This document shows positions 1 through 5,415 of a stretch of 5,817 nt of DNA, in pieces. The position numbers and the translations under genes were made by a program. Source of the DNA: Candidatus Cloacimonadota bacterium (GTDB taxonomy: Bacteria > Cloacimonadota > Cloacimonadia > JGIOTU-2 > B8-G9); NCBI GenBank assembly GCA_003647765.1, contig QMNM01000112.1:1-5817 (forward strand), read 5' to 3'. Within the stretch, counting starts at the first letter, position 1, and each line of letters opens with the position of its first letter. Under the pieces are notes generated by a model. It was not told the DNA's origin. It was given only the letters and a program-made list of their open reading frames with translations, and ran no database searches.

Positions 1-320
1 CAGGGCCAACCTCCATCTGTACATAAATGCGACACCTGAACTCCACCTTCAAATAAAGCACCATAATTGTTCAGAAGTGGCGGTATGGAGTTTAAATTAT
101 ATTGCGGATCAGCAAAGATATTCCAGGTACTGCAATATCTGAACCACGCTCTTTTGCAAAATTGAGGATTCACATACGCGGCATAATCAACCATCCAGGC
201 TTCATATATATTTTCATTAAATGTCCATACAGCAATATCATTCAGATTGTCAACGGTTTGTGCTGTACATACCGTATTAATTGCAATTACGCATAAAAAG
301 ATGATAAATGTTTTTTTCAT
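1..320 (-). CDS. Secreted protein of unknown function (5' part only)
   Basis: The frame is open from the ATG at 320 to the window edge, giving 106 codons without a stop; the 3' end is missing. The start is supported by GAAAGG (328-333) seven bases upstream and by an immediate signal peptide: MKK, a hydrophobic stretch FIIFLCVIAI, then NTVCTA with likely signal peptidase I cleavage before QTVDN. The cysteine is not in a lipobox, because the residue before it is valine. The visible mature part is rich in aromatic residues and cysteine, for example the segment with C-K-R-A-W-F-R-Y-C-S-T-W and later N-Y-G-A-L-F-E-G-G. I do not recognise the family. A secreted carbohydrate-active or binding protein is possible but not shown. 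It lies 30 bases downstream of the abiEii stop on the same strand with no clear terminator between, so it may be read from the toxin operon or from a promoter inside it. Confidence 0.75.
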   Translation of the reverse strand, partial: MKKTFIIFLCVIAINTVCTAQTVDNLNDIAVWTFNENIYEAWMVDYAAYVNPQFCKRAWFRYCSTWNIFADPQYNLNSIPPLLNNYGALFEGGVQVSHLCTDGGWP

Positions 321-327
321 AATAATA

Positions 328-333
328 CCTTTC
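328..333 (-). promoter_or_regulatory. Ribosome binding site of the left-edge secreted gene
   Basis: GAAAGG on the minus strand, seven bases before the ATG at 320. It fixes the start of the partial gene and lies in the short gap after the abiEii stop. Confidence 0.55.
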
Positions 334-350
334 ATTCTAACCTATAAATT

Positions 351-1160
351 TTATTTATGTTGCTTGTTATGACTAAACTCTAATGACCTGACAATAAATT
401 TAAAATCATTTAACTTTTGCCTGTCCATATCACTAAAAACGAGATGTTGAAAATCCTGTGATTGAAATTTAAAATCTATTTCATCACACCTATTTAACAA
501 GGCTTTTTTTAATTGAGCAGGAGTATTAATTCCTTTTCTAAATGATAAATACTCATAGTTTGGTTCTGTCTTATTCACCAGGTTAAGAAAATCGAAGAAA
601 TCACGACCCTTATTTCTTTCAAGCATAGCAGATATTTTCATACTTAAAAGAATATCAGGAGGTGCAGTTTTGATAATGGCAAAAACATCAAAACCAGCAA
701 CCACCTTAGGAATTGGGTCATATTTAAAATTATGAGATTGTGATTCAATTTTAATAAGGAATTTTTTCCCCTTATGACCGGAAATGCCTTGTTTATACAA
801 CAATTCAGGAAAATTAATATTTCGCCTGAATGCATTTAGTTTTTTATCTTTTTCTTTATCAATAATAACAACAGGATAGCCATCTGCTTTAAGTTCTGAA
901 GTGATAAAATTCGTCATTTCCGTAAACTCCTGCTCACTCATACCAAAATTGTCAAAATCCAGATCTTCTGAAAACCGTTTTATTCCATACAAAATTCTCA
1001 AGCAAGATCCTCCAATAAAACTCAATTTTTCAGAGAATTGACTTTTTGAAAGAATGTCCAACATCTTATAATGGATATATTCTTTCAACATATACTCTCT
1101 GAAACGGGCAATGCGTATGTTTACAGGGAAAAAACCTTCAATATCGTTTATATTAATCAT
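351..1160 (-). CDS. abiEii: AbiEii/AbiGii-family nucleotidyltransferase toxin
   Basis: This is the toxin of an AbiE-type (type IV) toxin-antitoxin pair, 269 residues and apparently full length. Family signatures visible in order: the nucleotidyltransferase motif G50-G51-S52 followed by R62-F-S-E-D66-L-D68-F, whose two aspartates should bind metal; a strand with I-K137-I-E139 matching the second acidic motif; and K175-I-S-A-M-L-E-R182-N-K-G-R186-D187-F-F-D190-F, the lysine/arginine/aspartate motif typical of this family. AbiEii proteins are known to bind GTP, and the related MenT toxins add nucleotides to tRNA acceptor ends; the substrate of this protein is unknown. Its ATG overlaps the TGA of the antitoxin frame (ATGA, 1157-1160), and there is only a weak AAAGA upstream. 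Translation therefore probably depends on coupling to the antitoxin C-terminal frame. All visible catalytic motifs are present, so the toxin looks functional although its antitoxin gene is frameshifted. Confidence 0.88.
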   Translation of the reverse strand: MININDIEGFFPVNIRIARFREYMLKEYIHYKMLDILSKSQFSEKLSFIGGSCLRILYGIKRFSEDLDFDNFGMSEQEFTEMTNFITSELKADGYPVVIIDKEKDKKLNAFRRNINFPELLYKQGISGHKGKKFLIKIESQSHNFKYDPIPKVVAGFDVFAIIKTAPPDILLSMKISAMLERNKGRDFFDFLNLVNKTEPNYEYLSFRKGINTPAQLKKALLNRCDEIDFKFQSQDFQHLVFSDMDRQKLNDFKFIVRSLEFSHNKQHK

Positions 1161-1438
1161 TGTGAAACTATCTTTATTAATTTTGATATTCTTTTTTCTA
1201 ATGCTTTGTTACGGAAATCATTAAGATATTTATATAGCCTATCTAAGTTGACATCCGATTTAAATACATCAGCATCAATTCTAACCTGCAATATTTTTTT
1301 TTCGGTATTAATACCTGCGTTAATATAGAAGTAATCAAGAATAGTTTTTTCAATATCTGCAATTCTAATATACCTGTTTTTTCCATTATTTTTAACAAAA
1401 GGATTTTCAAATTTCACAAGTTTGTATCCGAACATCAA
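1157..1438 (-). CDS. AbiEi antitoxin, C-terminal part
   Basis: This fragment has 93 residues if read from the TTG at 1438 or the ATG at 1435, but the same frame is open back to about 1528 and its protein sequence there continues the antitoxin, so a separate start is doubtful. The part I-R-I-A-D-I-E-K-T-I-L-D-Y-F-Y is the conserved E-K-x-I-L-D helix of AbiEi C-terminal domains, followed by a charged helical region ending K-L-I-K-I-V-S-Q. In characterised AbiE systems this domain gives antitoxin activity and helps dimer contacts on DNA. Its stop overlaps the toxin start by four bases, so ribosomes finishing here can restart on abiEii. Confidence 0.65.
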   Translation of the reverse strand: MMFGYKLVKFENPFVKNNGKNRYIRIADIEKTILDYFYINAGINTEKKILQVRIDADVFKSDVNLDRLYKYLNDFRNKALEKRISKLIKIVSQ

Positions 1439-1515
1439 TGATGGTTTGATATGATTGTATGTGAAGTAACCTAACTTCGTATCAAAATGAGCATTTGTCT
1501 TTGATGTTAAGGAAG

Positions 1516-1794
1516 TTAAAAGATAAATTCAGGAATTAAATTGTAGTAAGATAAGGCAGTTTGAAGGCTGATATATGATGGATGATAAATTGAATTAGCA
1601 GCCAAAAGATGTGAATTATTCTGTTTTGTAAATAGCGGAAAATAATACCATTTGTTAATTAGTTTTACGATATAGCCCTTCTTTTGCCATTCCACAAGCC
1701 TCTTAGAATCAAAGTCGGGAAAATAAGCATTTACATCATAAACACTGAAGATAAGATGCTTTTCAAAAGTATTTCTGAATAATTCAAACTTCAT
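1516..1794 (-). CDS. AbiEi antitoxin, N-terminal winged-helix part
   Basis: This fragment has 92 residues from the ATG at 1794. A longer reading from a TTG at 1833 is possible but adds M-V-K-L-L-F-L-A-K from the AT-rich leader and would start very close to the predicted transcription start, so I prefer 1794. No good Shine-Dalgarno is visible for either start. Residues about 5-55 (F-S-V-Y-D-V-N-A-Y-F-P-D-F then L-V-E-W-Q-K-K-G-Y-I-V-K-L and W-Y-Y-F) match the winged helix-turn-helix with its wing found at the front of AbiEi-type regulators. Residues 62-90 (H-L-L-A-A-N-S-I-Y, S-L-Q-T-A-L-S-Y-Y-N-L-I-P-E) match the following helix. Alone it would contain the DNA-binding half but lack the C-terminal half needed for antitoxicity and cooperative binding. 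Confidence 0.7.
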   Translation of the reverse strand: MKFELFRNTFEKHLIFSVYDVNAYFPDFDSKRLVEWQKKGYIVKLINKWYYFPLFTKQNNSHLLAANSIYHPSYISLQTALSYYNLIPEFIF

Positions 1795-1808
1795 AATATT
1801 TATTATTT

Positions 1809-1824
1809 TTGCTAAAAATAGCAA
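1809..1824. repeat. Inverted repeat in the abiE leader
   Basis: TTGCTA (1809-1814) and TAGCAA (1819-1824) are perfect 6-bp arms around AAAA. It lies in the predicted 5' leader, 15 bases before the antitoxin ATG. It could be a second operator site or a small RNA hairpin affecting antitoxin translation. Confidence 0.35.
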
Positions 1825-1832
1825 TTTAACCA

Positions 1833-1852
1833 AATATTTTAAATAAAATATT
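1833..1852. repeat. Inverted repeat over the abiE -10 box, candidate AbiEi operator
   Basis: Perfect 8-bp arms AATATTTT (1833-1840) and AAAATATT (1845-1852) with a 4-base spacer. It covers the predicted -10 box and part of the promoter spacer, so a dimer bound here would block RNA polymerase. Studied AbiEi proteins repress by binding inverted repeats in their promoter. The A/T-only composition lowers confidence. Confidence 0.4.
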
Positions 1853-1864
1853 AGTTTATTTCAA
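1836..1864 (-). promoter_or_regulatory. Predicted sigma70-type promoter of the abiE operon
   Basis: On the minus strand, TTGAAA (1859-1864) and TAAAAT (1836-1841) are separated by exactly 17 bases. Each box differs from consensus by only one base. Transcription would start near 1829, leaving a leader of about 35 bases before the ATG at 1794. The region is very AT-rich, so chance matches are easier, but position and spacing are right for the antitoxin-toxin operon. Confidence 0.55.
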
Positions 1865-1896
1865 ATTAACATTTTTTGTGATAATTTGTCCTTTTG

Positions 1897-3576
1897 TTAT
1901 TTGAGAAGAATCATCTTTTTGATTTTTGTATATTTATCACCAACTTTCAATTTGTATAAATAAATTTCTGAAGAAACGGGTTTTCCATTCTCATCTTTCC
2001 CATCCCAAACAACAGAATGATAACCAGCAGGCATATCATTATTAATCAATGTTTTTATTCTTTGCCCACGAATATTATAAATTTCTATACTGACTTTTCC
2101 ATTATGAGGAATGCTATAACTAATAGTAGTTTGCGGATTGAACGGATTGGGATAATTTGCTAATAACAACATACGATTTTCAAGTGCATAATCATCATCC
2201 ACAGAAGTGCCAGTTTCTTCACCTATCTTTGCAACAAAGATGTCTCTATCTCCATTACTTATCAATGTAGTATTACCAAAATTTGCTATATTTTGAAATG
2301 CTCCGGTAATATAAGAGTTACTACTATTATCTAAGGATATTCCAGTGCCTTCATCATTGGAACTTCCACCTGCTTGCTTTGCCAAAATCCAATTACCATC
2401 TGTATCCATTTCTGCTACAAAGATGTCATAATTTCCACTGCTTGTTAGAGTGGTTGAGCCAAAAGATGCCGAACCAGAAAAATACCCTGTTACATAAGAA
2501 TTCCCATTGGTATCTGTAATTATGTCTATTCCACGGTCATCTTCATCATTTCCACCAGTTCCTTTTGCCCAAAGCCAATTGCCATTTGCATCCATTTTTG
2601 CTAAGAAAATATCCTCATATCCATTACTTGTTAGAGTAGTAGAGCCAAAAGTCGCTGTGCTTCCAAAAAATCCCGTTACATACAGATTCCCATTGGCATC
2701 TATATCTATACCGTAACCTTCGTTCCAATCACCTCCACCTGCTTCTTTTGCCCAAATCCAGTTGCCATCTGCATCTATCTTTGCCACAAAAATATCTCCT
2801 AACATAGTGCCGGTAATGGTAATAGAGCCAAAACTCGCTGAAAGGAAAAACATTCCTGTTACATACGAATTTCCATCTGCGTCAGTGGTTATATCTAATC
2901 CATAATCCCAGAAACTTCCACCTGCTTGCTTTGCCCATAGCCAATTGCCATCTGTATCAATCTTTGCTACAAAGATATCACTCTCTCCATTGCTTATAAG
3001 AATATTAGAACCAAAAGTTGCTGCACTATTAAACATTCCTGTTACATATAAGTCGCCATTTGCATCAGTAATTATGGCTTTTCCATAATCACCGTGATCA
3101 GAATCTGGTCCACCTGCACTTGACGCCCAAAGCCAGTTGCCTTCTGTATCCATCTTTGCCACAAAGATGTCATAATTTCCACAACTTGTTAGAGATGTAG
3201 AACCGAATGTTGCTGTTCCTGAAAAATATCCAGTAATATACAAATTCCCATTTGCATCCTGGCTTATATCGGAACATTTATCAAAATCTGTTCCACCTGC
3301 TCTTTTTGCCCAAATCCAGTTGCCAGCAGTATCAGTTTTGGCTATAAAAACATCACAATACCCACTACTTGTAAGAGTAATAGAACCAAAATTCGCTGAA
3401 TCGAAAAACGAACCAACTATATACGAGTTTCCATTACAATCTGTGGTTATACTATTGCCTAAATCCTCTTCTGTTCCACCAGCACTTTTTGCCCAGAGCC
3501 AGTCAGGTTCTTGAGCATAAGCAATGTTACATAACACACATAATCCAATCACTATGATAAGATTTTTTACTTTCAT
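1897..3576 (-). CDS. Secreted SBBP-repeat beta-propeller protein with C-terminal sorting domain
   Basis: 559 residues. The start is firm: AAGGAG (3583-3588) lies six bases before the ATG, followed by a signal peptide with cleavage after A-Y-A (residue 21). Residues 23-454 are seven tandem units of 61-64 residues, each of the form G-N-W-L-W-A-K-x-A-G-G ... D-A-N-G-N-x-Y-V-T-G-x-F ... F-G-S-x-x-L-T-S-x-G ... D-I-F-V-A-K-x-D. This is the SBBP (seven-bladed beta-propeller) repeat. Seven units suggest one blade each, although no fold is proven. The many D-x-D/N-G turns may bind calcium (inference). Residues 475-482 are N-Y-P-N-P-F-N-P, then a FlgD-like Ig domain and a terminal I-L-L-K, used in this superphylum for export and surface attachment. 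In the motif S-S-G-I-Y of such tails the glycine is glutamate here. The gene follows the other propeller gene on the same strand and may share its transcript. The biological role or ligand is unknown. Confidence 0.85.
   Translation of the reverse strand: MKVKNLIIVIGLCVLCNIAYAQEPDWLWAKSAGGTEEDLGNSITTDCNGNSYIVGSFFDSANFGSITLTSSGYCDVFIAKTDTAGNWIWAKRAGGTDFDKCSDISQDANGNLYITGYFSGTATFGSTSLTSCGNYDIFVAKMDTEGNWLWASSAGGPDSDHGDYGKAIITDANGDLYVTGMFNSAATFGSNILISNGESDIFVAKIDTDGNWLWAKQAGGSFWDYGLDITTDADGNSYVTGMFFLSASFGSITITGTMLGDIFVAKIDADGNWIWAKEAGGGDWNEGYGIDIDANGNLYVTGFFGSTATFGSTTLTSNGYEDIFLAKMDANGNWLWAKGTGGNDEDDRGIDIITDTNGNSYVTGYFSGSASFGSTTLTSSGNYDIFVAEMDTDGNWILAKQAGGSSNDEGTGISLDNSSNSYITGAFQNIANFGNTTLISNGDRDIFVAKIGEETGTSVDDDYALENRMLLLANYPNPFNPQTTISYSIPHNGKVSIEIYNIRGQRIKTLINNDMPAGYHSVVWDGKDENGKPVSSEIYLYKLKVGDKYTKIKKMILLK
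2215..3510 (-). repeat. Seven tandem in-gene repeats of about 183 bases
   Basis: Unit limits by protein alignment: 3325-3510, 3142-3324, 2950-3141, 2767-2949, 2584-2766, 2398-2583 and 2215-2397. Five are close to 183 bases; the third is 192 because of a three-residue insertion (D-Y-G type) before the T-D-A-N-G turn. Some blocks are also the same at DNA level: CTTGTTAGAG on the plus strand occurs at 2441, 2627 and 3185. This points to growth by duplication or recombination between units rather than protein-level convergence alone. Confidence 0.8.
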
Positions 3577-3582
3577 TGTAGT

Positions 3583-3588
3583 CTCCTT
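3583..3588 (-). promoter_or_regulatory. Ribosome binding site of the SBBP-repeat gene
   Basis: AAGGAG on the minus strand, six bases before the ATG at 3576. It lies just downstream of the GC-rich palindrome, so that structure leaves the site itself free. Confidence 0.7.
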
Positions 3589-3608
3589 ATTTTTTAATTG
3601 AAGTTTCC

Positions 3609-3652
3609 AACCCGACTCGGGTTCGGAGGGTTCGGAGAACTCGAGTCGGGTT
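3609..3652. repeat. GC-rich palindromic intergenic repeat (REP- or MITE-like)
   Basis: Arms AACCCGACTCG (3609-3619) and CGAGTCGGGTT (3642-3652) are a perfect 11-bp inverted repeat. After one G/T mismatch (3620/3641) GTTC pairs with GAAC, giving a 16-position stem and a 12-base loop. Two exact tandem copies of GGGTTCGGA lie at 3619-3627 and 3628-3636. Its composition is far richer in G+C than everything around it. It sits between two co-oriented genes, 11 bases after the stop of the first. On the minus-strand transcript no T-run follows, so it is not a normal intrinsic terminator. It could stabilise the upstream mRNA end, reduce readthrough, or be a mobile palindromic repeat. Confidence 0.7.
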
Positions 3653-3663
3653 GATATGTGCTG

Positions 3664-5253
3664 CTACTTCAAAAGCAGACACTTCTCTGTATCTATCACC
3701 TTATCATCTAATTTCAGACGATAGAAGTAAACACCTGAACTTAACTGTCTGCTATTATCATCTTTACCATTCCAGATAACTGAATAAGTTCCTCGCTTCC
3801 GTTTCTTGTCAACTAATGTTTTTACTAATTCACCTTTGATGTTATAGATTTTCAATTCAATTTCACTATCTTTTGGAATTGAATATTGAATTTTGGTCTC
3901 TGGATTGAACGGATTTGGATAATTCTGATGTAGTAATAATAGATGTTGAGTTTGTTGTATATTCTGTGTAATACCAGTTGCACCTGAATTATACATTCCA
4001 GAATTTTTATTATCTGCTTGATATTTAGGCCATGAAGAATTAAAAAGTGAAGTATCTTGGACTTGAAGTGCATATAAATTATTATCATAAGAGCCAAAAT
4101 ACAAAACACTATCTTTAATAGCAGAACCGGCTCTTGTCCAATTACAAGTATTAAATGTCCATAGAACATTTGCTTGATTCCCTTGATCTTGAAGGGCATA
4201 AAATGTGCCATTCATATCAGAAAAATAAATAGTTCCTGTGTTACCGATAGTAATTTGACTTTCAACCCAGTATCCTGTGGTAAAACTCCATTTTAGTGTT
4301 CCATCGTCAGGATTTAAAGCCAACAAACTATTTCCTTGTGCATCTTTTGTTCCAATATATATTGTTCTATCAATTCCTATTGCAGGTGAAGAATGGCATA
4401 TAAAATATCCAGCAGGATAACTCCATTTTAGTGAGCCATCTGGATTTAATGCGATAACTGAATTTTGTGTATCCATTGTTCCTACATATATTGTGCCATC
4501 TTCATCTATTGCAGGTGATGAAACTATCCAACCTGCAACATCATAACTCCATCTTAATGAGCCATTAGGATTTAATGCGAGCAATTCACTTTCACTGTGC
4601 ATAGTACCAACATATATTATTCCATCATTTCCTACTGCTGGTGCTGAAAGTATCCATTCTGCAACAGGATAATGCCATAATAAATCGCCAGTATTTGTAT
4701 CAATAGCCTTAATACCTTGATTGCCAACTCCAGTAGCAATATAAATAGTATTTCCATCTGGAGATAAAGCAGCAGAAGAGTAGTCAATACTTGCGCCTGC
4801 ATTATAAGTCCATTTTAAAGAACCGTCAGCATATACAGCATATAAATTGTTATCTCCTGGTGTAACAATGCCCCATCCAGGTATAGGATTTGGTGGGTTT
4901 TCAGCACCACCACCAAAATAAATTGTACCTTCTTCATCTATTGTTGGTGAAGAAGTTACCCACCCATTCGTTGGAAATATCCATTCTATATTCCCTGATG
5001 GACTTATTTTATATAAACTATGATATGAACCAATATAAATAAAACCATCACCATCAATAGCAGGTGTCCCATAAATAGAGCCTAAGGTTGATAGTGACCA
5101 TAATAAATCACGATTTTTATTTTTTTCACAATCAAAATTGTCCAGCCCTTTACTGCCCAGAGTTCCTGTCAATAAATTATCAGATGGCATTTGTGAAAAT
5201 AATAATGAAAACATACTCAATAGTATAATAATTGATAATATCTGTTTTTTCAC
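3664..5253 (-). CDS. Secreted PQQ/BamB-like eight-unit beta-propeller protein with C-terminal sorting domain
   Basis: 529 residues from a GTG at 5253. An ATG at 5292 is in frame but would put 13 unlikely residues before the signal peptide; AGGAGG (5258-5263) directly before the GTG and the K-K-Q-I-L-S-I-I-I-L-L start favour 5253. Cleavage is probably near F-S-Q at residue 21. Residues about 50-400 hold eight units of the PQQ-like type, each like S-S-P-A-I-D-E-D-G-T-I-Y-V-G-T ... L-A-L-N-P-D-G-S-L-K-W. Closing tryptophans fall near 52, 91, 148, 193, 235, 277, 322 and 365. Eight blades is the number in BamB and quinoprotein dehydrogenases, but no cofactor-binding or catalytic residues can be assigned. 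A W-P-K-Y-Q-A-D-N-K-N-S-G block (408-419) follows, a common feature of such secreted propellers. N-Y-P-N-P-F-N-P (from 444) begins a FlgD-like sorting tail ending C-L-L-L-K, closely similar to that of the next gene. A binding or scaffold role at the cell surface is inferred; the partner is unknown. Confidence 0.85.
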   Translation of the reverse strand: MKKQILSIIILLSMFSLLFSQMPSDNLLTGTLGSKGLDNFDCEKNKNRDLLWSLSTLGSIYGTPAIDGDGFIYIGSYHSLYKISPSGNIEWIFPTNGWVTSSPTIDEEGTIYFGGGAENPPNPIPGWGIVTPGDNNLYAVYADGSLKWTYNAGASIDYSSAALSPDGNTIYIATGVGNQGIKAIDTNTGDLLWHYPVAEWILSAPAVGNDGIIYVGTMHSESELLALNPNGSLRWSYDVAGWIVSSPAIDEDGTIYVGTMDTQNSVIALNPDGSLKWSYPAGYFICHSSPAIGIDRTIYIGTKDAQGNSLLALNPDDGTLKWSFTTGYWVESQITIGNTGTIYFSDMNGTFYALQDQGNQANVLWTFNTCNWTRAGSAIKDSVLYFGSYDNNLYALQVQDTSLFNSSWPKYQADNKNSGMYNSGATGITQNIQQTQHLLLLHQNYPNPFNPETKIQYSIPKDSEIELKIYNIKGELVKTLVDKKRKRGTYSVIWNGKDDNSRQLSSGVYFYRLKLDDKVIDTEKCLLLK

Positions 5254-5257
5254 CTTT

Positions 5258-5263
5258 CCTCCT
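5258..5263 (-). promoter_or_regulatory. Ribosome binding site that decides a GTG start
   Basis: AGGAGG on the minus strand, four bases before the GTG at 5253. No comparable site precedes the in-frame ATG at 5292, and the peptide after the GTG is a standard signal peptide. This sets the start of the PQQ-like propeller gene 39 bases inside the longest frame. Confidence 0.7.
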
Positions 5264-5355
5264 AATAGTATTACAAAATATGCGTTATGCAAAATACATA
5301 ACTTTCTGAAAAATCAGTAAATTAAAATAACAATTTTTCTTGACATACCTCCTGC

Positions 5356-5363
5356 TATATTTG
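5356..5363 (+). promoter_or_regulatory. Possible Bacteroidota-type -7 box of the transposase promoter
   Basis: TATATTTG matches the TAnnTTTG -7 element of Bacteroidota promoters. A start about seven bases further on, near 5370, would lie inside the inverted repeat and leave out its left arm. A TTGACA at 5340-5345 resembles a -35 box but is only 10 bases upstream, too close for a sigma70 pair, and no good -33 element is at the right distance. This is a weak call. Confidence 0.25.
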
Positions 5364-5382
5364 GATGTTAACTCTTTAATAA

Positions 5383-5399
5383 ATAGGATGTTATCCTAT
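5383..5399 (+). repeat. Small hairpin in the transposase leader
   Basis: ATAGGAT and ATCCTAT (5383-5389 and 5393-5399) are perfect 7-bp arms around GTT. The 8-mer GGATGTTA inside it also occurs at 5363-5370, a direct repeat 23 bases apart. It may be a transposase or host-factor binding site, or a leader hairpin just before the ribosome-binding site. Confidence 0.4.
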
Positions 5400-5404
5400 A
5401 AAAC

Positions 5405-5410
5405 AGGAGG
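5405..5410 (+). promoter_or_regulatory. Ribosome binding site of the transposase
   Basis: A perfect AGGAGG five bases before the ATG at 5416. It is unusual in lying wholly inside one arm of the 12-bp inverted repeat, so access to it may depend on where the transcript begins. Confidence 0.7.
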
Positions 5411-5415
5411 TATGT

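Larger units (their letters stand above)
1157..1794 (-). pseudogene. abiEi: AbiEi-family antitoxin, interrupted by a frameshift
   Basis: Two adjacent frames together give one AbiEi antitoxin of about 212 residues, the usual size for the family. The first frame runs from the ATG at 1794 to TAA at 1516-1518 and ends ...N-L-I-P-E-F-I-F. The second is in the -1 frame. It opens after a TGA at 1529-1531 and reads L-T-S-L-T-S-K-T-N-A-H-F-D-T-K-L-G-Y-F-T-Y, then N-H-I-K-P-S-L-M-F-G-Y-K, which is the expected middle of an AbiEi protein, and continues to the TGA at 1157. The indel must lie within about 1516-1531. One extra base in the T4 run (complement of 1518-1521) would restore the frame. AbiEi normally neutralises AbiEii without forming a stable complex with it, and represses its own promoter. 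This may be a real mutation, or a sequencing or assembly error in a homopolymer. No canonical slippery heptamer is present. Confidence 0.8.
5343..5415 (+). repeat. Inverted repeat that pairs with the transposase ribosome binding site
   Basis: ACATACCTCCTG (5343-5354) is the exact reverse complement of CAGGAGGTATGT (5404-5415), with 49 bases between. The right arm contains the AGGAGG Shine-Dalgarno and ends directly before the ATG at 5416. An RNA that starts left of 5343 can fold and hide the ribosome-binding site; an RNA that starts between the arms cannot. Confidence 0.65.

Noticed and set aside
102-296. Plus-strand open frame of 64 codons at the left edge
   Set aside because: It is antisense to the partial gene 1-320, which has a ribosome binding site and signal peptide. 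The antisense peptide has no recognisable feature.
1071-1328. Plus-strand open frame of 85 codons
   Set aside because: It is antisense to the junction of the abiEi and abiEii frames, both of which have clear family motifs.
1516-1531. Programmed -1 frameshifting to make full AbiEi
   Set aside because: The overlap window reads GAA TTT ATC TTT TAA. No X-XXY-YYZ heptamer fits the zero frame, the T-run has only four bases, and I see no strong stimulatory hairpin just downstream. A simple indel or sequencing error is likelier.
1862-1888. Hairpin CAAATTA / TAATTTG as terminator of the SBBP gene
   Set aside because: The stem is all A/T with an internal mismatch and no T-run follows on the minus strand. 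It also overlaps the abiE -35 box, so it is too weak to call.
2215-3510. Regular spaced repeats resembling a CRISPR array
   Set aside because: The period is about 183 bases and the repeats are degenerate, in frame and coding throughout, with no short identical repeat plus unique spacer pattern.
2507-3514. Plus-strand open frames of 60-70 codons inside the SBBP gene
   Set aside because: They recur because the repeat units recur. The similar antisense peptides are shadows of the propeller repeats.
3852-4211. Minus-strand open frame of 119 codons
   Set aside because: It lies in another frame of the PQQ-like propeller gene. Its I/L/K/M-rich composition is what a shifted AT-rich gene gives, and there is no ribosome binding site.
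5254-5292. N-terminal extension of the propeller gene from the ATG at 5292
   Set aside because: It would bury the signal peptide behind 13 extra residues and run through the AGGAGG that serves the GTG at 5253.
5284-5302. GTTATG / CATAAC inverted repeat upstream of the PQQ-like propeller gene
   Set aside because: Six-base arms with a seven-base loop in AT-rich DNA are likely by chance, and I found no convincing promoter beside it to make it an operator.
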